64,000 nt of DNA from Alphaproteobacteria bacterium (GCA_020632875.1 JACKET010000009.1:196784-260783), one strand, 5' to 3'; positions 10,125 to 19,326 are shown, numbered from the stretch's first letter. Translations and numbers: made by a program. Notes: generated by a model not told the origin, from the sequence alone.

Positions 10125-11078
10125 TCAGCGGAACAGCAACCCGAGCAGCCCGAGCAGCCCCAGTACCACGGCCACCCCGAGCACCACGACGCCCGCGCGC
10201 CCGAACGCCGGCTGCGACACCGACGGATCGGGCGGAATCGGGATGGGGACGCCGAGATCCCCGGTCGGGTCGGACGGCAGCTCGAGCAGGTCGAGCACCG
10301 CGCTCGCATCGGCCGGGCGCACCGCGGGGTCCGCGGCGATCATGCGCGTGATCAGCGCCTGGAGCTCCGGGTCGAGGCCCTCGGGGAACGGCGTGTGCTG
10401 CCCCAGCCGGACGACGTTCATCAGCGCCACGCGGTTCGGCGCGTCGAAGCAGCGCTGGTGGACCAGGAGCTCGAACAGGATGCAGCCGAGCGAGAACACG
10501 TCCGCGCGTGCGTCGACCCCGCTCGCGTTCATCAGCTGCTCGGGCGCCATGTACCGGAGCGTGCCGATCACCTCGCCCTGCTCGGTGAGCTCGAGGTTCT
10601 CGCGGGTCTTCACCATCCCGAAGTCCGAGATCTTCGGGATGGCCCGCGGCCCCCGCGTCATCAGGATGTTCGACGGCTTCAGGTCGCGGTGCACCAGCCC
10701 CCGCTCGTGCGCGGCGGCCATGCCGCGCAGGATGCCCCCGAACACGCGCAGCGCCGCGGTGCGATCGGGCTTCTGCTCGCGGATGTACGCGCCGAGCTCG
10801 GGCCCGTCCACCACCTCGGACACGAGCGTGAGCCGCCGCCCCACCTCCACCAGATCGAGCGCCTTCACGACGTTCGGGTGGTCGACCTCGCTCTGCGCCA
10901 TGTACTCGGCACGCAGGCGCGCTGGCGCCGAGTCGACGATGGAGTCGAGCACCTTGAGCGCGACGTGGCGCTCGCTCGACGCCTCGACGGCCTCCCACAC
11001 CACGGCCCGTGCCCCCCGCCCCAGGATGCGGATGAGCGTGTAGCCCGAGACGGTGGAGCCCTCCTCCATCCGCGCCAT
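10125..11078 (-). CDS. Tail-anchored Ser/Thr protein kinase
   Basis: A kinase of 317 residues from ATG 11078; an alternative ATG at 11069 would also keep the whole domain, and the longer frame would run into the divergent gene. The kinase domain covers about 13-275. It has Lys42 (VALK), HRDLKPSN with His130 and Asp132, DFG at 152-154, and YMAPEQ. The Gly loop is LGRGARAVV. A Pro-rich linker leads to a hydrophobic C-terminal segment, making it a tail-anchored protein with no domain outside the membrane. It is divergent from the MBOAT gene only 49 nt away, so they may share a promoter region. Confidence 0.88.
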   Translation of the reverse strand: MARMEEGSTVSGYTLIRILGRGARAVVWEAVEASSERHVALKVLDSIVDSAPARLRAEYMAQSEVDHPNVVKALDLVEVGRRLTLVSEVVDGPELGAYIREQKPDRTAALRVFGGILRGMAAAHERGLVHRDLKPSNILMTRGPRAIPKISDFGMVKTRENLELTEQGEVIGTLRYMAPEQLMNASGVDARADVFSLGCILFELLVHQRCFDAPNRVALMNVVRLGQHTPFPEGLDPELQALITRMIAADPAVRPADASAVLDLLELPSDPTGDLGVPIPIPPDPSVSQPAFGRAGVVVLGVAVVLGLLGLLGLLFR

Positions 11079-11127
11079 ACAACGCGCCGGGCCTTGAAGC
11101 GCCACGCGGAAACGGTGACGCTGCGGC

Positions 11128-12549
11128 GTGCTCTTCAACTCGCTGACGTTCGCCGCGTTCCTCGCGGTGGTGCTGCCCGTCTACCACGCCCTCCCCCGGC
11201 GCGGTCAGAACGTGTTCCTGGTCGGTGCGAGCTACCTGTTCTACGGCTGGTGGGACTGGCGGTTCCTGTCCCTGCTCTGGGTGAGCACCGCGGTCGACTA
11301 CTGGGCCGCGAACCGCATCGCCGCCACGTCCGACCCGAAGAAGCGCAACTTCGCGCTCGGCGTCTCGCTGGTGACGAACCTCGGGATCCTCGGCTTCTTC
11401 AAGTACTTCAACTTCTTCGTCGACACGGCGAACGCGTCGCTCGAGGCGCTCGGCGTTCCGTTCAACACGAGCCTGCTCTACATCGTGCTGCCGGTCGGCA
11501 TCAGCTTCTACACGTTCCAGACGCTCGCCTACACCATCGACACCTGGCGCGGGCGCCAGACGCCGACCGCCGACCCCGTCGCGTTCGCGCTCTACGTGGC
11601 GTACTTCCCGCAGCTCGTGGCCGGCCCCATCGAGCGGGCGAAGCACCTCCTCCCACAGCTCGAGCAGGACCGTGTGCTCACACCGCAGTTCCTGCGCACC
11701 GGCATCACGCTCATCCTCATCGGGCTCTTCAAGAAGGTCGGCCTCGCCGACGGCGTGGCGCCCTTCGTCGACGAGGTGTTCGGCGAGATCGGCGCGTTCT
11801 CGAGCAGCAGCGTGCTGTGCGCGACGCTGTTGTTCTGCATCCAGATCTACGGCGACTTCTCCGGCTACAGCGACATCGCGCGCGGCACGTCCCGGCTGCT
11901 GGGCATCGACCTGATGGTGAACTTCCGCCAGCCCTACCTGGCGCAGAACATCGCGGAGCTCTGGCGGCGCTGGCACATCTCGCTGTCCACCTGGTTCGCC
12001 GACTACGTGTACATCCCGCTCGGCGGCAGCAAGCGGGGTCCCGTCCGCAATGCGTTCAACCTCGTCGGGATGTTCGCGCTGTCGGGCCTGTGGCACGGCG
12101 CGGCGTGGAACTTCGTGCTGTGGGCGACCCTCAACGGCGTGTGCCTGCTGCTGTTCCGGTACTGGTCCGAGCTCCCGCGCAACGAGGGCGTCGAGGTCGC
12201 GCCGTTCAGCCTGCGGTGGTTCGCGGGGAACTTCGCGACCCTCACCGTCTTCGTCCTCACGGCGCTCATGTTCCGCAGCGACGGCCTCGCCGGCGTCTGG
12301 ACCGGGTACATGGCGCTGCTGCTGAACCCGTGGTGGCTCGGCATCGAGCACGTGTACGTCTACGCGACGCTCGCCTACGGCATCCCGATGGTCGCGCTCG
12401 ATCTGTGGCAGTACCGCAGCGGCGAGGAGGAGCCGATGCTCGCCTCGGGCCGCGTGTTCCAGGGCGTCCTGCTCGGCTGCGCGATGATCTGGGTGCTCGT
12501 CATGGGGGGCGTCGATCTCGACGTCCCGTTCATCTACTTCCAGTTCTGA
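11128..12549 (+). CDS. MBOAT-family O-acyltransferase (AlgI-like)
   Basis: A polytopic membrane protein of 473 residues. This family transfers acyl (usually acetyl) groups across the membrane onto polysaccharides or other surface acceptors. The N-terminus MLFNSLTFAAFL and the YGWWDWRFLSLLW block are typical of AlgI relatives. The two conserved histidines are present: His283 in RRWHISLSTWF and His323 in GLWHGAAWNFV, the latter being the usual catalytic one. The start is GTG at 11128. The following gene begins 10 nt after the stop and encodes an SGNH-type periplasmic partner, as in AlgI/AlgJ, PatA/PatB and DltB/DltD pairs. The acceptor polymer cannot be deduced here. Confidence 0.92.
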   Translation: MLFNSLTFAAFLAVVLPVYHALPRRGQNVFLVGASYLFYGWWDWRFLSLLWVSTAVDYWAANRIAATSDPKKRNFALGVSLVTNLGILGFFKYFNFFVDTANASLEALGVPFNTSLLYIVLPVGISFYTFQTLAYTIDTWRGRQTPTADPVAFALYVAYFPQLVAGPIERAKHLLPQLEQDRVLTPQFLRTGITLILIGLFKKVGLADGVAPFVDEVFGEIGAFSSSSVLCATLLFCIQIYGDFSGYSDIARGTSRLLGIDLMVNFRQPYLAQNIAELWRRWHISLSTWFADYVYIPLGGSKRGPVRNAFNLVGMFALSGLWHGAAWNFVLWATLNGVCLLLFRYWSELPRNEGVEVAPFSLRWFAGNFATLTVFVLTALMFRSDGLAGVWTGYMALLLNPWWLGIEHVYVYATLAYGIPMVALDLWQYRSGEEEPMLASGRVFQGVLLGCAMIWVLVMGGVDLDVPFIYFQF

Positions 12550-12559
12550 AGGCCCCTCC

Positions 12560-13525
12560 GTGAATCCCGAGCTCGTCAACGCCGTCCGCCGCGCCCTCCC
12601 CGTGTGGGCCATCGCGCTCGTGCTCGTCGGGCTCGCGGAGCTCGGCGCGCGCGCGTGGATGGGGGACGACGAGACCTGGGAGTACTGGAACCGCACCATG
12701 GCGTCGAAGGTGCGGTACCTGAAGAAGCTCGACTCCCACGACCTGCGTCCGAACGTCCTCATCGTCGGGGACAGCTCCGCGGCCTTCAACATCATGCCGA
12801 GCGCCTTCGACGAGGTGTACGGGAGCCGCTCGTTCAACCTCGGCAGCGCCGGGAACTACGCGCGCTCGTTCGACGTCGTGATGCGGCAGCACGTCCTGCC
12901 CACGCTGCCCGACCCCGAGCTGCTCGTCGTGAGCTTCGGCGGCCAGGGCTTCCTCCCCGAGTCGCGCGGCCAGACCGAGCGCATCCTCTCGAGCCCGCTC
13001 GGCCAGCGCCTGCTCGGCAAGCGCGTGTGGGGCCAGCACATCTGGCTCGTCCGCATCCACCACCTGCTGCGGCTGTACCGCGATCCGCCCGTCACTCCCA
13101 CGGTCTTCCGCAACCGCGGGTTCGAGCCGTACCTCGTCGCCATCCAGCGCCGTCCCCGCCGTCCCCGCCTCGCCAACCAGCTCCCGCAACCGCCGGACTT
13201 CCTGATCCGCCCGCGTCCACCGGCCCCTCCGACCGACGAGGACGCGCTGGCCCCGCTGGGACGGCTCTTCGACTACGCCGCCGCGCGGAGCATCCAGGTG
13301 ATCATGGTGAGCCCGCCCACCGAAGACGAAGCGCCCGTGCTGGTGCCGGAGATCGCCGCGCTGTGCGCATCGCGCGGCGTCCCCCACTTCGACTACTCGC
13401 GCGCCCCGCTGCCGTCCCACAACAGCCACCTGAACACGCGCGGCGCGCAGGTCTACTCCACGAAGCTCGGGCAGGACCTGAAGGCCCTGCGCGACGCCGG
13501 GGAGCTGCACCCGCCGAAGCCCTGA
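12560..13525 (+). CDS. SGNH-hydrolase-like partner of the MBOAT acyltransferase
   Basis: Protein of 321 residues with one N-terminal transmembrane segment (about 13-32) and a periplasmic domain. GDSSAAFN, with Ser72 after Asp71, matches SGNH block I. His290 in HNSHLNTRGA is in the position of the block V histidine. A Pro/Arg-rich loop (about 195-225) is unlike most relatives. It starts with GTG 12560, 10 nt after the MBOAT stop. In AlgJ/AlgX, PatB and DltD systems, the MBOAT protein exports acyl groups and the SGNH partner places them on the polymer. The same division of labour is inferred here. Confidence 0.78.
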   Translation: MNPELVNAVRRALPVWAIALVLVGLAELGARAWMGDDETWEYWNRTMASKVRYLKKLDSHDLRPNVLIVGDSSAAFNIMPSAFDEVYGSRSFNLGSAGNYARSFDVVMRQHVLPTLPDPELLVVSFGGQGFLPESRGQTERILSSPLGQRLLGKRVWGQHIWLVRIHHLLRLYRDPPVTPTVFRNRGFEPYLVAIQRRPRRPRLANQLPQPPDFLIRPRPPAPPTDEDALAPLGRLFDYAAARSIQVIMVSPPTEDEAPVLVPEIAALCASRGVPHFDYSRAPLPSHNSHLNTRGAQVYSTKLGQDLKALRDAGELHPPKP

Positions 13526-13528
13526 GGC

Positions 13529-14785
13529 TCACTCGCCCGGGAGCAGCGCCCCGCACGTCATCGGCTCGCCCGGGTAGAGGTCCCAGGTGCCGGCGTCGAA
13601 GGGGTACGGGCCCCAGTCGTTCGACAGCCAGTCCCAGCCGAACGCGCGGAAGTGGTAGCCGTGCTCCCCCTTCAGGCCCGCGTCGAGGTCGATGCCGATA
13701 GGCGCGGCGCCGTCGCTGTCGTTGCACGTGCTGAGGTCTGCCCACGGCTCGAGCTTCAGGTTCGCGCCGGCCGAGCTGTAGAGCTCGATGGTCATGTCCA
13801 CCCGCACCCAGGCGCGCGCGTGCGCGTCGAGGTTCGCGGACGAGTCGCGATCGGACACGTCCCACGTGAAGCAATCGCCCGTCGAGCTGTCGCCGCTGAC
13901 GCCCCACTCCGGAGCGGTCCCGCAGCCCGCGGAGCCCCACCAGCCGTCGGTGTAGCCAGCCCCCATGTGGACCGCCCCGTGCGCCTCGGTGTGCAGCGTG
14001 GTCGACACGTTCGCGTCGAACCGGCCGGAGACCCCCGCCACGACCTCGATCCGCGCCGTCCCGCGGACGGGGACCACGCCGATCGTCTGGTTGATCTCCA
14101 CCTCGCCCTCGAAGACCTTCTGCTCCACGTCGGAGGTGATCTTCCCGGAGGTCGCGATGACGAAGTCGGCCGAGGTGTCGAGGGTGCCCTCGAGCTGGAA
14201 CCCGGCGTCGAGCCAGGATCCGCCGAGCACCTCGCCCTTCGCGCGGAAGATCGGGTCGAGCTTCACGAAAGCGCCGTCCGCCACGTGCATGGAGACGTTG
14301 ACGTAGCCGCCCTCGGCGTCGGACCACAGGGACTCGTCGACCAGCACGCGCCCGCCGAAGTCCCACTGCTCGCCGAAGCTGTGCTCGAAGGACCGCAGCG
14401 CCTCGGCCCGCAGCTCCATCTCCCAGGCCCCGCGCTCGATGACCTGCGACAGGTCGGCTTCGACGGTGGCGAGGATCACCCGCGCCCCGTCGCGCTGGAC
14501 GCCCGTGACCTCGCGGAGGTACCCGCCGCCACGGCCTCCGACGACGACCGAGCCCACACCGAGGTCGACCTCGACCTCGCTGGAGTCGAGCCAGAGCACG
14601 AGGCGGTCGGGCTCGACGACGACCTCCGAGAGCCCGGCGACCTGGTCGAGCAGCACGGCGGCATCCGCGAGCTCGATGTCGGTAGTGGCGGCATCCGGGA
14701 CGGCCGGTGCGTTCACGTCGAGCGTGCCGCAGCCGGCGAAAGAGAGAACGGTGAGGGCGACACAGACGGAGCGAAAGGCAAACAT
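13529..14785 (-). CDS. Large predicted lipoprotein, unknown
   Basis: Protein of 418 residues from ATG 14785, which has AAGGGAG 8 nt upstream. The signal peptide ends in lipobox FAGC. The mature part is rich in beta-strand patterns and acidic residues, with Cys residues near the C-terminus (about 316, 328, 375 and 413) that could form disulfides. I do not recognise a family. It converges on the SGNH gene with only 3 nt between their stops. The long Arg-rich extension that the frame allows upstream lies in repeat element C and is not real coding sequence. Confidence 0.7.
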   Translation of the reverse strand: MFAFRSVCVALTVLSFAGCGTLDVNAPAVPDAATTDIELADAAVLLDQVAGLSEVVVEPDRLVLWLDSSEVEVDLGVGSVVVGGRGGGYLREVTGVQRDGARVILATVEADLSQVIERGAWEMELRAEALRSFEHSFGEQWDFGGRVLVDESLWSDAEGGYVNVSMHVADGAFVKLDPIFRAKGEVLGGSWLDAGFQLEGTLDTSADFVIATSGKITSDVEQKVFEGEVEINQTIGVVPVRGTARIEVVAGVSGRFDANVSTTLHTEAHGAVHMGAGYTDGWWGSAGCGTAPEWGVSGDSSTGDCFTWDVSDRDSSANLDAHARAWVRVDMTIELYSSAGANLKLEPWADLSTCNDSDGAAPIGIDLDAGLKGEHGYHFRAFGWDWLSNDWGPYPFDAGTWDLYPGEPMTCGALLPGE

Positions 14786-15090
14786 GGACAACTCCCTTGC
14801 AGGTGGCGGCCGAATAGCGGACTGCCGGCTGGGGAGAGGCTCAAGAATCGCTGAAGCCCGGCTCAAGAACGGACGTTCTGGTCCCATGGATCGATTACTT
14901 CGCTCGCTTCGCTCGCTGCGCGGCTGGCCTATGGCCGCCTTGCGGTTCGGAGACCCGGCAGTCCCAGGATCCGGTTCCCATGAGGGTCCGCGCGCCCTGG
15001 AGGGGCGAGGGGGAACCGGACCCTGCGGACGTGCCTGACGGGACCGATGGGGCTGTCGGGAGACGGCGGTGTCGCGGGTCGCCCGGAAGG
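14786..15090. other. Non-coding stretch between lipoprotein and repeat element C
   Basis: About 305 nt. It contains the lipoprotein's ribosome binding site, two copies of GCTCAAGAA (about 14828 and 14858), a short repetitive CTTCGCTCGCTTCGCTCG run and a GGCCTATGGCC palindrome near 14926-14936. The last part may be a decayed edge of the repeat element. I find no convincing gene or promoter. Confidence 0.4.
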
Positions 15091-15449
15091 GATCGAGCTT
15101 CGAGCGTCCCAAGGCATCACGCAGATGACGCAGAAGGACGCGGATGACGCAGAAACGAGGCCGCCGCGGGTCGAGCGTGTTCGCGTCCCCGGGGCGCCGT
15201 CCGATGGGATTGCACCGCCAAGGCCAAGGACCACCCGCAGCGTCCGGATGTTCTTGCGGACCGGATTCGAGACGCACCAGAGCAGGCCGGCGTTTCGGCC
15301 GGAGCGTCGGCCTGCTCTGGTGAGCCGTGGTCCTGGTCCGTCCCCAGGCCCCCTCATGAACGGGCAGAGAACGGCGCACGACCCATCGAGGCCGCCGCTC
15401 CCTCTGCGTCATCTGCGTCCTTCTGCGTCATCTGCGTGAGACGGATCCG
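15091..15449. repeat. Composite intergenic repeat element, copy C
   Basis: The left arm (15091-15193) reads ATCGAGCTTCGAGCGTCC and then the ACGCAGATGACGCAGAA array. The right arm (15387-15449) is partial and carries CTGCGTCATCTGCGT twice. The centre is itself palindromic: CACCAGAGCAGGCCGGCG (15281-15298) faces GCCTGCTCTGGTG (15310-15322) around a short Gly-like GC-rich loop. A GCGGACCGGATTCGAGAC block just before it matches copies A, B and D. It lies between the 5' side of the lipoprotein gene and the 3' end of rpoH. Confidence 0.82.
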
Positions 15450-15500
15450 GCCACGACCGCCGACTCCCTCCCCGAAGATCGAGAGAAATCGCCGAAGACC

Positions 15501-16502
15501 CTAGTCTGGAGCCGAGAACTCGAACGCGATCTCGTCGCCCAGCTCGGTCTCGAGGAACGCCTTCAGCCGCTTCTTGATCCGGGCCTCGAGCTGCCGGACG
15601 CGCTCTTTGCTCACCCCGAACTCGTCGCCCAGCACCGAGAGGCTCTCGGGATCGGTCGCGACCAGCCGACGCTCCCAGATCGCGCGCTCGCGCTCGTCCT
15701 TCAGGCCCTCGGCGAACTCGGCGAGCTTCTCGTGCACGATGCTGCCGAGCTCGCTGCGCGCCGTCTGGTCTTCGGGGTTGTTCTCGATCTTCTCGGGCAC
15801 GACCTCGGACAGCGTGCGCCCGTCGGCGTCGTCGCCGGCCGGGGCGTGCAGGGACAGCGCCGGCGCGCGCATGTGCTGGTCGACGTCGGCCACGTCTTCG
15901 GGCTTCACGCCGAGCCGCTCGGCGAGGGCTTCGGGCGTGGCGCTCTTGCCCTCTTCGAGCATCCGGTCGCGCTCTTTCTGGAGCTGGAAGAACAGCTTGC
16001 GGCCCGCGCGGGTGGACCCCAGGCGCACCAGCCGGAAGTTGTCGAGGAGGAACCGCAGGATCATCGCGCGGATCCAGTACTGCGCGTAGCTCGAGAACCG
16101 GATCTCGCGGTACGGGTCGTAGCGGGACAGGGCCTCGACCAGCCCCACGTTGCCCTCCTGGATGAGGTCGAGCACGTTCGCCCACTGCCGGTGGTACTGG
16201 AACGCGATCTTGATGACGAGGCGCAGGTTCGCGGTCACCAGGCGCTCGGCCGCCTCGGCGTCGCCGTCTTTCACGAAGCGGAGCGCGTACTCCTGCTCTT
16301 CCTCGCGGGTGAGCAGCGGGTACTTGCGGACCTCGGACAGGTAGTACGAGAGGAGGTCTTTCTTCGAGCCCTTGCGGACGCTCGCGGGCGGAGCGCCGAG
16401 GGCCGGGAGGTTCGCCGGGACCTTGCGCCGCGGACCGTCGTCGCCGTCGAGCTCGTCGACGCCGAGATCGTCCTCCTCCTCCAGCTCTTCATCCCTCGCC
16501 AT
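15501..16502 (-). CDS. rpoH: RNA polymerase sigma-32-type factor (heat-shock class)
   Basis: A sigma-70-family factor of 333 residues. After an acidic N-terminus, region 1.2/2 begins at YYLSEVRKYPLLTREEE. Region 2 has NLRLVIKIAFQYHRQW, DLIQEGNVGL and the -10-recognition helix SSYAQYWIRAMILRFLL. AGRKLFFQLQKE matches the RpoH box that separates sigma-32 from housekeeping sigma-70. Region 4.2 (VSKERVRQLEARIKKRLK) is intact. GGGGAGG lies 7 nt before ATG 16502. The start is inside the end of the phosphatase gene (14-nt overlap), so its translation is probably coupled. Clp and Lon genes, typical sigma-32 targets, lie 9-13 kb away. Confidence 0.88.
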   Translation of the reverse strand: MARDEELEEEDDLGVDELDGDDGPRRKVPANLPALGAPPASVRKGSKKDLLSYYLSEVRKYPLLTREEEQEYALRFVKDGDAEAAERLVTANLRLVIKIAFQYHRQWANVLDLIQEGNVGLVEALSRYDPYREIRFSSYAQYWIRAMILRFLLDNFRLVRLGSTRAGRKLFFQLQKERDRMLEEGKSATPEALAERLGVKPEDVADVDQHMRAPALSLHAPAGDDADGRTLSEVVPEKIENNPEDQTARSELGSIVHEKLAEFAEGLKDERERAIWERRLVATDPESLSVLGDEFGVSKERVRQLEARIKKRLKAFLETELGDEIAFEFSAPD

Positions 16503-17268
16503 CGGTCCTCCCCGCGAACGCGGCGGCCAGATTCTGCAAAGCGGTAGACGCGCCTGCCGCGAACGGCAACCCCGGCTCGCCATTCACCACGTCGTACGGC
16601 GCTCCGTCGAGCGTGGCGATCCGCCCGCCCGCCTCGGTGACGAGCAGCGCCCCGCATCCTACATCCCACAGCGACCACCGCGGGACCACCGTCGCCACCC
16701 CGGCGCCCGCCGCGACCAGCGCGAGGTGCGCGGCAGCGGATCCGAACGCGCGGATCTTCCCGGGCCAGTGGCCGTGTCGGCGCATGTGGAACCGACTCGG
16801 GACCAGAAGGACCTGGCGCCGATCGTCCCATCGCGGCGGCCCGATCGTCAGCCGGACCCCGTCGCGGAAAGCGCCGTGCCCGCGCGCCGCGAACCAGTAC
16901 TCGCGCAGCGGCGGCACGTAGAACGCCCCCAGCTCGAGCACCCCGTCGCGGACGAGGCACACGGTCGGCCCCCAGTACGGGAGCCCGTCGAGGTACGCCT
17001 GCGTACCGTCGATCGGGTCGACGAAGAACGTACCCGCGCTCCCCGCGATCCCGGCGCCCTCCTCGCCGACGACCCCCACACCGGGGAACGCCCGCGGGAG
17101 CTGCTCGGCGAACCACGCGTCGATCGCCTGATCCGCGCCCGTGACGGGACTCCCGTCGTCCTTCATCTCGACGGCGGTGGCCGCCCGCCGGGCGAGCGCC
17201 ATCGAGCCGGCCTCGACGAGCAGGTCGTGCAGGACGTCGCGCGCGCGTTCGATGTCGGAGGGATCCAT
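16489..17268 (-). CDS. Inositol-monophosphatase-family phosphatase
   Basis: Metal-dependent phosphatase of 259 residues. The three family motifs are present: GEE (metal-binding Glu), DPIDGTQAYL (motif A, with DPIDGT at about 83-88) and WDVGCGALLVTEAGG (motif B). Substrates in the family include inositol phosphates, fructose-1,6-bisphosphate and 3'-phosphoadenosine phosphates. The PIDGTQAYLDGLPYWG region leans towards the CysQ/BPNT-like branch, but I cannot decide. ATG 17268 follows AGGGGAGGGG. The stop lies inside rpoH, coupling the two. It is divergent from the pseudokinase gene. Confidence 0.85.
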   Translation of the reverse strand: MDPSDIERARDVLHDLLVEAGSMALARRAATAVEMKDDGSPVTGADQAIDAWFAEQLPRAFPGVGVVGEEGAGIAGSAGTFFVDPIDGTQAYLDGLPYWGPTVCLVRDGVLELGAFYVPPLREYWFAARGHGAFRDGVRLTIGPPRWDDRRQVLLVPSRFHMRRHGHWPGKIRAFGSAAAHLALVAAGAGVATVVPRWSLWDVGCGALLVTEAGGRIATLDGAPYDVVNGEPGLPFAAGASTALQNLAAAFAGRTDGEG

Positions 17269-17352
17269 GAACCCCTCCCCTACCACCCGCTGCCCGACGC
17301 CGCGACCGTCCCGCGGTTGCTCCGGACGGGGCCGGCGATGTAGAGGGCGCGC

Positions 17353-18576
17353 GTGACGCTCACTCTCGGCGAGACCTGGCAGCCCTGGCACCCGAGCGTC
17401 CGGCGCGGTGTGCTGGACGAGGACGACGGGCCGCGCGAGGTGCTCGTGGTCCTCGCGCCCTTCCAGCCCTCGGGCGTCGCGCGGGCCCGCGAGGCCGCCG
17501 CGGATCTCGACCTCTACGCGCGAAAGCGCGCGCCCGTGCTCCGCCTGCTCGACATCCGCGGGCACAACAACCGCATCGCGTACGTGTACGAGAGCGTCGA
17601 CGGGATCGCCGTGTCGCACCTCACCGGCGACCGCCAGCTCGGGCTGCGCGCCGCGGCCGAGCTCGTCGCCAGCGTTGCCGCGGCCCTGGGCGGGCCGGCA
17701 CAGGGGCATCCGGGGCCCGAGCCCGACGACGTGCTGCTCTGCGCGGACGGCTCCGTCCGGATCGCGGGATTCATCCGGGCGCTGCCGGGTATCTCCGGGC
17801 CACGGGCGCCCGGCGAGGGCACCGCGGAGGCGCGGCTCGTCTACCGGCTCGGCGCCCTGCTCGCGTTCCTGCTCGGCGGTCCCCTGCCCGTCGCCAGCAC
17901 CGAGGAGTCGCACGAAGCGGCCGTCCGGCGCGCCCAGATCCGCGCGATGAGCAGCCCGGGCGCCGTGTTCTCCGAGTCCTACGGCAACTGGCTGCGCGGG
18001 CTCCTCGCGTGGGACCCGGTCGCGCGGCCTCCGCTGTCCCGGGCGATCGCGGGGCTCGCCGATCTCGCGGCGTCCACGGCCGGGCCTTCGCTCGCGGAGA
18101 CCTGCGAGTGGCGCTTCGACGGCTGGCTGGTGGAGCTGGTCGGCTCGGATCCGGAGGAGACCACGCTCCCCGCGAGCTGGGAGGACGAGCTGGGCGACGT
18201 GATCGAGCCGCTGCCCACGGTCGAGGCGGGGCGCCGCACGCTCGGCGAGGACCAGGTGCTCGGCGACCTCCACGCCGAGGACGATCCCACGGTCGACTCG
18301 GAGCTCGGAGTCGTGCCGGAGTACACGCCGCCGTCGATCATCGAGCGGGGCAGCATCCCCGTGTCGGTCGGCCCGCCGGCGGAGGTCGCCGCGAAGCGCC
18401 CGAGCCTCCCGGTCGGCCTGTTCACCGACGACACGCAGACCGAGATCGACTCCAGCGGGGTCGCCGGGCGCGGCGCGACGCCGGCTCCCGACGCGCGGCC
18501 CGCGTGGCTCTTGCCGGCGATCGTGGTGCTGGTGGGATGCGCGGTGGGCCTCGGTTGGTGGCTGCTCTTCGGCTGA
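17353..18576 (+). CDS. Kinase-like protein lacking catalytic residues (pseudokinase)
   Basis: Protein of 407 residues from GTG 17353. The N-terminal 270 residues have the layout of a Ser/Thr kinase, but the catalytic motifs are gone. The region PDDVLLCADGSVRIAGFI corresponds to the usual P-x-N-I-L-L...I-A-D-F-G segment, with the DFG Asp replaced and the HRD motif absent. No ATP-binding Lys or Gly-rich loop is visible. A long acidic linker follows and a single C-terminal membrane segment ends the protein. It may be a scaffold or regulator for true kinases. TAGAGG lies 6 nt before the start, a weak -10 candidate. Confidence 0.65.
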   Translation: MTLTLGETWQPWHPSVRRGVLDEDDGPREVLVVLAPFQPSGVARAREAAADLDLYARKRAPVLRLLDIRGHNNRIAYVYESVDGIAVSHLTGDRQLGLRAAAELVASVAAALGGPAQGHPGPEPDDVLLCADGSVRIAGFIRALPGISGPRAPGEGTAEARLVYRLGALLAFLLGGPLPVASTEESHEAAVRRAQIRAMSSPGAVFSESYGNWLRGLLAWDPVARPPLSRAIAGLADLAASTAGPSLAETCEWRFDGWLVELVGSDPEETTLPASWEDELGDVIEPLPTVEAGRRTLGEDQVLGDLHAEDDPTVDSELGVVPEYTPPSIIERGSIPVSVGPPAEVAAKRPSLPVGLFTDDTQTEIDSSGVAGRGATPAPDARPAWLLPAIVVLVGCAVGLGWWLLFG

Positions 18577-18577
18577 C

Positions 18578-19276
18578 CTACTCGAGCAGCCACACCAGGG
18601 ACTCACGCCCGTGCGGCGTCTCGAGCCCGACCGTCACCCGCATCGAGACCACGTGGTACTCCGAAGGGTCGACGCTCGTGTAGAACCGCTCGTTCTCGGG
18701 CGTCTCGACGAGCGGGAACGCGATCAGGCCCGTCAGCAGCGTGTCGACGTGCGACGGCATGTACGCCTCCCGCAGCGGGCCCGCGCCGCGCGCGCGGAGG
18801 GCGAGATCGCCGTCCAGGACGTTCCGCTCCTGGTGGTACGCCCAGAACAGGAGGTCTTCGAGCAGCACCTCCTGGCTCTCGGCCGCGCGGAAGACGTTGC
18901 CCTCGACGTTCAGCTCCAGCCGCGTGCGCTCCGGCAGCCAGCGGACGGGCTCTTCGGACGTGATCTCGACCTGGAACAGGTGCGCCGTGCGGTTGTTGAA
19001 CAGGCGCGCCGAGCCGTCGGACCACTGGTTCCACTCGGCGTCCTCCGCGAGGACGAGCTCGATGGATCCCGAGATCCCGTCGGTGCGGTCGAGCCCGTTG
19101 CGGTGCTCGAGGGAGGGCGGCGCGACCCCGGCGGGCGCGAGGCGGTAGGCGCGGAACCGCTCGAGGATGGAGCGCGTCTCCTCCCGCGCCCCCGCCTCGA
19201 CGACGTTCGCCATCCGGGGCCCACACCCCGCGATCGCGAAAGTCACGAGGATGGAGCGAATCAACTGCCGACGCAT
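18578..19276 (-). CDS. Predicted lipoprotein, unknown
   Basis: Protein of 232 residues from ATG 19276. The signal peptide ends in lipobox AIAGC. The mature region has no family I recognise; it contains the patterned stretch HLFQVEITSEEPVRWLPERTRLELNVEG, which reads as beta strands. It converges on the pseudokinase gene with a single base between the stop codons. An extension upstream is open but would run over the tRNA genes, so the shorter start is preferred. Confidence 0.7.
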   Translation of the reverse strand: MRRQLIRSILVTFAIAGCGPRMANVVEAGAREETRSILERFRAYRLAPAGVAPPSLEHRNGLDRTDGISGSIELVLAEDAEWNQWSDGSARLFNNRTAHLFQVEITSEEPVRWLPERTRLELNVEGNVFRAAESQEVLLEDLLFWAYHQERNVLDGDLALRARGAGPLREAYMPSHVDTLLTGLIAFPLVETPENERFYTSVDPSEYHVVSMRVTVGLETPHGRESLVWLLE

Positions 19277-19326
19277 TCTCTGTGCCCTTGTCACACCCGA
19301 CAGACCGATTAAACGTCGTCGTACAC

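Noticed and set aside
13529..15412. 627-residue version of the 13529-14785 lipoprotein
   Set aside because: The extra 209 residues come from repeat element C and intergenic DNA; the lipoprotein signal with its ribosome binding site starts at 14785.
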